Translations under genes and position numbers: made by a program
Shown here: in pieces, positions 50,513 through 64,000 of the stretch
Numbering within the stretch: the stretch's first letter is position 1
Layout: each line of letters starts with the position of its first letter
The notes under the pieces: generated by a model
Databases searched by the model: none
Seen by the model: only the letters and a program-made list of their open reading frames with translations
Told to the model about the DNA's origin: nothing
NCBI GenBank assembly: GCA_025642075.2
Contig: JAODUO010000874.1
Location: 106,001-170,000, forward strand
Length of the DNA: 64,000 nucleotides
Reading direction: 5' to 3'
DNA from: Ridgeia piscesae
Taxonomy: Eukaryota > Annelida > Polychaeta > Sabellida > Siboglinidae

Positions 50513-52905
50513 ATCATCATCATCATCATTTTGTAGCCATAGTGTCCCGTGGTTGGGCGAATGCCTCAGCATGCTGCTCCCGCATCTGTCTATCTTGCGC
50601 CATCCTCTGCCAGATGGTACCCTTCCAGCAGTCATCTATTTCGTCTCTCCAACGTCTCGCCGATCTTCCTCTAGGTCTTTTCTTTTCGTATGGTTTCCAG
50701 ATGGTGATACGCAGTGTCCATCGGTTATCTCATATCCTGCTGACGTGCCCTGTCCACTTCCGTCTTCTGATTTGTTCAATCACGTCTGTGACCTTTGTCT
50801 TTTCTCTTACCCAGATGCTTGTTTTTCTGGTCCGGTATGTGATGTTTAACATACGCCTTTCCATCTCTGTTTGTGCGGCTGCTAGCTTGCCCTTTGCTTG
50901 GGTGGCGAATGCCCGTGGTTCCGCGCCGTATCATTGCTGGAAGTACGCATGAGTTGTAGACTTGTCTCTTCAAGTATGTTCCAATGTTGCCCTTCAAGAT
51001 GTCGCTGTGCTTGGCAAATGCTGTCCGTCCGGCCGTGCTTCTTTTTTCAAACTTCTTGTCTTAGTTTTTATCTCTAGTGCTGTATCTCTGTCCCATGTAG
51101 ATGTAACTTTCAACGTTCTTGATCTTAATGTTGTTGACATATATTGGTGTGTCGTTTTCCATCATCACATTTGTCTGCGACTTGTACTTATTCAGATCCT
51201 GATGTTCACTTTCATCAGCTAATTCCTATAGCATTTGTTGTAGCTCATGTGGTGTATTAGCGCATATGAATATGTCGTCGGCGAAGCGTAGATGACTAAG
51301 ATATTCGCCGTCTATCTTTAAGCCTCTGGTTTCCCAAGTCAGTCGTCGGAATATGCTTTCAAGTGCTGCCGTTATCAGCTTGAGTGATATGGTCTCTGTT
51401 GTACTCCTCTCCTGTCGTTGGTCTTGTTGCTTTTTTTTGTGTAGCTTGCCTGTTGGTGTAGATTTCCTTCAGGAGTTCGATGTACACATCTTCTACCCCC
51501 TGTTCGTGATGCGAGTTCAGTACTGCTTGAGTTTGCACTGAGTCGAAGGCTTTCTCGTAGTCGACGAATGCGATGCAGAATGGGATATTATATTCTATGC
51601 ACTTCTCCTTTGGTCGGTTTACGACGTGGATGTGGTCTGTCGTTAAGTATCCGCTTCTGAATTCAGCTTGCTCTCGTGGCTGGTTTTCGTCGAGTGTCTT
51701 CTCTAGCTTAGTGCTTTCGTGACTACTTTATAGATGTTTGATAGTAGACATATCGGTCTGTATTACTTGAGATCTTTCTTATTTCTCTTCTTGAAGATTA
51801 TCACCATCTTAGCGTTCATCCACGCTATGGGTATCCGTCTTTCTGATAGGCATTTAGTGTATAATTTAGCAAGTGTCTTCGAGATGGTATCTTCTTCTGC
51901 TTTCAATGTGTCGATGTTTATATGATCGTTGCCTGTTGCTATCCCAATCTTCATATCTGGTAGTACGTATTTCTGCGTACTTTATTCGTTGTTTGTCGTC
52001 GCCGTTTCCCACCATTTCTCGTCGTTTCGTCACTAGAGCTTTGAATTGGTGACGATAGGTGACGATATGCTTCAGTGGCTTGTTGATTGCCTTCGCTACT
52101 CTTGACGCGCTTTGTTGGATCATGTCTGTGATGGCTTCGCTCATGGTGTCGATGTTGTTTAGTTCTTGTTGTGTCTCGAATTGGTTTCTCATTTCGAGAT
52201 GGAATTCGATCTTCTTTGATCCCATCTATACTTGGTTGCCTCTTGATGATCAATGGTTTCCTTTCCACCTCTACGCCCAGTTTGATTGCTCATAACCATT
52301 CTCTGGTCACTTCCAATGTTGACTTGGTAGATGACTGTTTCGTCTGTGACGATGTCTGTCCTGTTTATTAGGACGTAGTCAATTTCGGTCTTCGTTAAAC
52401 GGTTTGGGCTTTTCCTCGTCCATCTCCTCCCTGCTTTCTTCTGAAACATGGTATTCATGATTTTATGATTTTGTACTTTCGTGGCGTTGCCCACTCTACC
52501 AAGGTGTCGCCTCTTTCGTTTCTCAATTCGAGCCCAAATTTGCCCGTTGCCGTTTGTTCTTTTCACTATTTGCGCATTGAAGTCATTGCATAGTGGTTTG
52601 GCTTCCCTAACGTCTTATCGACGTCGTTATAAAAACTATTAATGTCTTCTTTTGAGTATGATGTTGTTGGTGCATATACTGCTCTATTTTAAGTTTGTAG
52701 TGCACTTTATGCACACTTTCCATCTCCTGTTTATGAGAAAGTCTATTCTTGCTTGGCCGTTGTTTGCCTTAGAATGGTATAATAGGTGGCCGATTTGTAA
52801 GGTAATGAAACATTCCTCTCGTTTTCTCACTTCGCCGATCCCGATTACATGTTGTTGGCGTACCCTTCCACGCTGGCCAGTGCGGGTTGTAAGGGGCAGG
52901 TGATC
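50513..52905 (-). mobile_element. Decayed RTE-type non-LTR retrotransposon
   Basis: Read on the - strand, frameshifted pieces follow LINE order. Endonuclease C-terminal part: WTRKSPNRLTKTEIDYV and NIGSDQRMV, where the family has a catalytic His in SDH, here Gln. RT N-terminal part: TLAKLYTKCLSERRIPIAW and MVIIFKKRNKKDLK. RT core: RFADDIFICANTPHE at about 51250-51290, the FADD catalytic box. C-terminal part: YLKRQVYNSCVLPAM and WQRMAQD-like words. The element ends at 50513-50530 in a (GAT)n tail, as RTE elements do. It begins within the endonuclease domain, so it is 5' truncated and has multiple frame breaks: a dead copy. Confidence 0.85.
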
Positions 52906-52944
52906 TAGGGTGAACGAAACGTTTCGACACGGTGGCTGTATCAG

Positions 52945-53040
52945 TACCGAACCACTGACATGCCGGCACCGGGACCGGGATTCGAACCCCGGTCCCTCTA
53001 GTCGGGAGTCCGGCACTCTAACCACTCGGCCATCGCGCCC
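52945..53040 (-). mobile_element. tRNA-derived SINE head (A and B boxes)
   Basis: On the - strand: GGGCGCGATGGCCGAGTGG (A box TGGCCGAGTGG), an anticodon-arm-like stretch, then the B box GGTTCGAATCC within a perfect 5-bp T stem (CCGGG/CCCGG). The 3' acceptor strand (TCCCGGT) does not pair with GGGCGCG, so it is not a working tRNA gene. It sits directly upstream of, and in the same orientation as, the truncated LINE. Confidence 0.75.
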
Positions 53041-53058
53041 TAAAGTCTTATCTACTTA

Positions 53059-53059
<1 letters not shown>

Positions 53060-53123
<64 letters not shown>

Positions 53124-53145
53124 TATTATATATATATATATTATG
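53060..53145. repeat. (TA)n microsatellite
   Basis: TA run with one aaatttatta interruption. Confidence 0.95.
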
Positions 53146-53149
53146 TATC

Positions 53150-56100
53150 CCATTTATTCACCCTGGCTTACTTTACAGTGACACAGCTGATTATTGACCT
53201 ATTTTGTCTAATTGACTAGCAAAAAACCATACTAAAAAGTAATGAGCCATTAAACTGCAAACATCGAAAATATCCATTCAACACATAAGATCTGCTCTTC
53301 GCCTAATTGGTCGTACCTACACCAATTAGATTTTGTTTTGAAAATTACCGGTTATGTGTTGATAATATTTTGTGGTTCGTTTTTATAATACACTTTTGGT
53401 TCATTCAACATGGAATCTATGGGTATCACTTGGAAATTCGGATTAAAACTGAATTAATGAAATGTAATAATAGTTGTCACTTGCCTCGTAATGTAGAGCG
53501 TATTACTTGGGAGGTATCTGCAACGTTACTTGTTTGTCTTCTCAACTTTCTTCCCTCCTCTTTCCCTCCACTTTACCACTTATTTCCCTGATACTACTCC
53601 TTATTCCCTCATCTTCCCTCGTCCAATCTTCCTATCTCTTATGTATCTCCTCCTTGCTTCTCTCCTTCTTCATTTCTTCTTGGAGTGTTTCCCAATTCGG
53701 TTGTGTTTAGCGAATCTGCCACTGATTGGCATCTACCATACCGTGAGCAGCGGGGCACCGAGAACCCATTCGTGTTACCATGAGGTCGAAAATGTTACCG
53801 TCCACTCGAGTCGTTTCTATCACGTACTATTGAAAAACATTCTTAATTTTCATAATGACCTCTCTACCTCTATGCAGACGAACCTTCCACAGTTCGCATA
53901 TGCGTAGTTTAAAATGGTTGATAAAACAGTATTTTTGTTTCTTATTCGACTTGTTTTTAAGAGTTCATCTAGGTGGTGGTTTTTACCTACATCTCAGTTA
54001 CTGCTTTGAAAGCTGTGAGAGTGCTGACTGGGGACTTTGTCAGGGATCTAGTCACAGACGGGTAGTAGCTGAGTGGTAGGAAAGGAGATGCAGGTTTGTT
54101 CTGGAGCGAGACAGGAAGTTATCGGACTGAGACGATTGTTTGTTGTCAATGTTGGCGATCTACTACTTTCTGGTTTAACCATGAAAACAACCTCTTAAAT
54201 CCGCCAAACGTCTCAACACACGTCTTATATACATACACACACCACGTTACAAAATAAACTCATTTAAATTCATGTAGCGAATAAAATACACAAGACAAAC
54301 TCGGCAGTGGCATGGCTACATAAATATGAGTCACAAATGATGGTTTTATCCTAACCTTAACTAACCCAAAGGTAAACGCAACGTAGCCTTAACCCTAAGC
54401 GTAGCCCCGCCGATGATGTCGCGTTGCCGGAAAGTTTTGAGTGAAATTGTTTAGTGAATTTCATTTGTTTCAATAATGTGGATTTGATCTTTTAAGCTAG
54501 TATGTGTACATGGATATAAGACGTGTGAAGAGATGTTTGGCGGCTGTAAGAGGACATTCTCATGATTAAGTCAGAAGGTGAAAGATCCCCTCCGTCTGTC
54601 ATGCAACAGTCATAATGCTCCATTAACTGCATGGCGTGGTTCCTATTATAGCAGAGCGTAAAAGAGAAAGACATGCAGGCGTGAATAATGGTATGGTTAC
54701 ACTATTATGTTGGCAATGTCTCAGAGAAAAAGTACACAATATATATATACATACAGTTGATACTACACAATAATAACAAATACATTCACTCATTCACATT
54801 CAGTTATGTAGATCTACTCCTTGGACATACGTTAATCATGTTATTGTTCTTGAACTTTTCAGAAATTTTGAAGGTTTGATGTTTGCTTGGCAGTCAGCCA
54901 AATCACCATACGTCCGACTAGTCTTTTAGACATTTTTAAATATTCACACTTTATACCAAAAGAACCGGTTCGACACGAATCAAGCCGCATGAATGAAGAA
55001 ACATAATAGATCAGTCAGAAAGGACGGCTCCGTAGGAAGATGGGGAAGCTTTGACTACCACCAGATAAGAAAGGAATACAACCTACCTCTTGGAGCAGAC
55101 AAATACATCGACTTTGGCATCTTGGGAAAGACGAGCATCTCGACTATTAGAAACGTACTTTATCCAATCAGTTTGAAGTAGTATTTCACCTATACAGTCA
55201 TTATTAAAGGTATATCGCTAAAGTTCCTTGATAATAGCCATGCACTCATTATAATTAAAATGTTATGGAAACCACACCACGTGACATCATTCGTCCAGTA
55301 TAGGTGTTGGTATCGGACAAGATAACATCAGATACAACGAACTAACTGGAGCTTACACTTTTTGTAACTTTACAATTGATTCAAATTAAGTTTCAAGCGG
55401 ATGCAAATGAGAGGGTGATGTGGATTTAATATAAAACGGAAGATATGCCTTAAAATAGATGTATTGTATATCGACATTGTAATATTTTGGAAACGTAGAT
55501 CCCGAAATAGATTTTATCAAGAACGAAGACAATCCAAATAATAACTAGTGTAGCTAACAGTTTGTTGCGAAACCGTATCTTTTAATAACCGATCGTGTTT
55601 TCTCTCGTCGACAATTTCAAGATTTAAGTAGCAAGAACATTTCAAGTCATACTGAACTATGGCCAAATATAAAATCGGCGAGCCATAAACGGCCCCGTCA
55701 TACACCACTGTTCAGTTCGCTTACTATGATTGCGCATCACACATTAGGTTATTTTCAGAAGTTGTCTATCGTATGAAATGGTCGTCTAGTCTAAGTGAGA
55801 GAACGGGGATTATGAACATTTACAACTGCGAACGAGGCAAAGGCAACTATGTCCGTAGAAAAAACATGTTTAGATTTGGAAGAAAGAAATTGTCCATGGG
55901 TAAACACATTGCGTGCACATAAATGTTGTTCTGCTCTATACTGCGTGTACACAAATGTTGTTTTAACAATAATAATGGCAATTTATAGAGCGCCGGTATC
56001 GTGGCGCTTTTTATCACACATTACAATGCATGCACACAAATGTTTTACTGTACATTATATGTACACAAGTGTTCTACCGTACAATTCAGCGCATATACAT

Positions 56101-57023
56101 AAATGTTGTTCTACTGTACAGTTCACTGCATTATACAAGTGTTGTTATGGACAATTCACTGCGTGTATATATCATGCTCTAGTCAAACAAACGCCAAACA
56201 CCAGTAATTAAATGTCGGTAGAACAGTTGCTAATAAATATACTGCAATACAATAAAGAATTATACAGTGTGTATTTCCTCTGTTTCTACGAAATTATCAC
56301 CGGCAAAGAGTTGCATAAAGAAGAGATACAATACATGCGTTAGTAAGTCAGTCCGTGAATACGTTCAATCTGCTTTCTATAAAGACTGCGACCCTCAAGT
56401 TGTTAGCGTCTTCCAACATCACGACGGTTTACACTTTGTAGTATCTATATCACGGACCTGAATGACATCGATGTTATCAACACGACTGCGATATACATAA
56501 CATCGCTCACAACATGCCACAGTTGTCGGCACTGTGAACTTTGTGTTGATGTCAGCCCTGTGTTTAGCAGAAGCACGACGCGGCAAATGTAACAGTTAAG
56601 TATAATTATTGCATTCACGATAAGAGGTTGTGCATCTTAAGCATCAGATGAATGACATAGTGTCCCAGTTCATATCGCGCATGTCATTTGGATAGATGTA
56701 TGCTTACCATGATCATCCAGTATTTGCATGAGTAGCAATACCCACCATCACATAACAATTGTCAGACGTAAATGAAGAAACTTTAAACGGTAACGAGGTG
56801 ACAGCGAAATTAACAAACATAATCCCATACGAAGATTTCGCTAAAACATAGTCCAAACAATTAATTTAACAATACGCAGTTGCAACTACTAGCACATTTC
56901 ATCGAACAATGCACGGGAATGTAAACAGGAATGCAAAACCACTCACTTCCTTTTAAACGTAATAAGACAAATCTAGTAAACAAATGCTGTGAGCGGGTAT
57001 GTGTGGAGGACATGGTCGACGGT
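53150..57023. other. Intergenic / 3' flank of the W-motif gene
   Basis: No gene recognised. Contains a pyrimidine-rich stretch (53530-53680) and, at about 55910-56165, degenerate copies of a roughly 43-bp unit (acacaaatgttgttctactg, tacannncantgcgt) interrupted by a short interspersed-type insert (aataataatggcaatttata). The - strand part nearest 57023 should include the 3' UTR. Confidence 0.5.

Positions 57024-64000
<6,977 letters not shown>

Noticed and set aside
52950..53040. A functional tRNA-Ser/Leu-like gene
   Set aside because: A and B boxes and the T arm are good, but the two acceptor strands do not pair, so it was called a tRNA-derived SINE head instead.
54993..55181. 62-codon frame (MKKHNRSVRKDGS...)
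   Set aside because: Looks more protein-like than its neighbours but has no recognised family, splice context or partner exons.

Overview
The window is animal nuclear DNA: genes split into many short exons with canonical splice sites, AT-rich introns, abundant TA/TG/CA microsatellites, large minisatellites, foldback elements and a decayed RTE-type LINE. The Src42A-like kinase and the style of the repeats suggest a marine invertebrate, probably a lophotrochozoan such as a mollusc. That placement is inference; the species cannot be read from the window. Exon models below were built by hand from splice sites, reading phase and similarity to protein families as I know them. Layout: (1) + strand, 2296-6717, the 3' half of a Src-family tyrosine kinase (Src42A/FRK type), with upstream SH3/SH2 exons outside the window and a long probable 3' UTR containing a 24-bp minisatellite. 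(2) - strand, 30235 down to 11412, a complete 19-exon THOC1 (THO complex subunit 1/HPR1) gene of 661 codons, ending in a death domain. It is tail-to-tail with the kinase. (3) + strand, 33102-43244, a complete 9-exon SLC35B3 (Golgi PAPS transporter 2) gene of 405 codons, head-to-head with THOC1 across about 2.9 kb. (4) 43.2-57.0 kb, a gene-poor stretch with two foldback (MITE-like) elements on its left flank, microsatellites, a dead RTE LINE and a tRNA-derived SINE head. (5) - strand, 64000 down to 57024, the 3' part of a Gln/Pro/Ser-rich protein that I cannot name, built around a repeated Trp-Pro motif. The genes do not form one pathway: the products are a signalling kinase, an mRNP assembly/export factor, a sulfation-donor transporter and a low-complexity, probably regulatory, protein. 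The main discovery is that the large minisatellites are not placed at random in introns. About a dozen arrays abut or actually duplicate splice sites of THOC1, SLC35B3 and perhaps the kinase. The most striking has about 31 copies of a 60-bp unit, each carrying the 3' splice site plus the first 45 nt of SLC35B3 exon 7, and only the last copy leads into the full exon. THOC1 exon 9 shows the same pattern, but all its decoy copies carry GAG where the real site has CAG. Other points of note are three GC-AG introns supported by conserved protein, a one-base frameshift in the kinase domain, and indel-dense array cores that look like unpolished long-read consensus.
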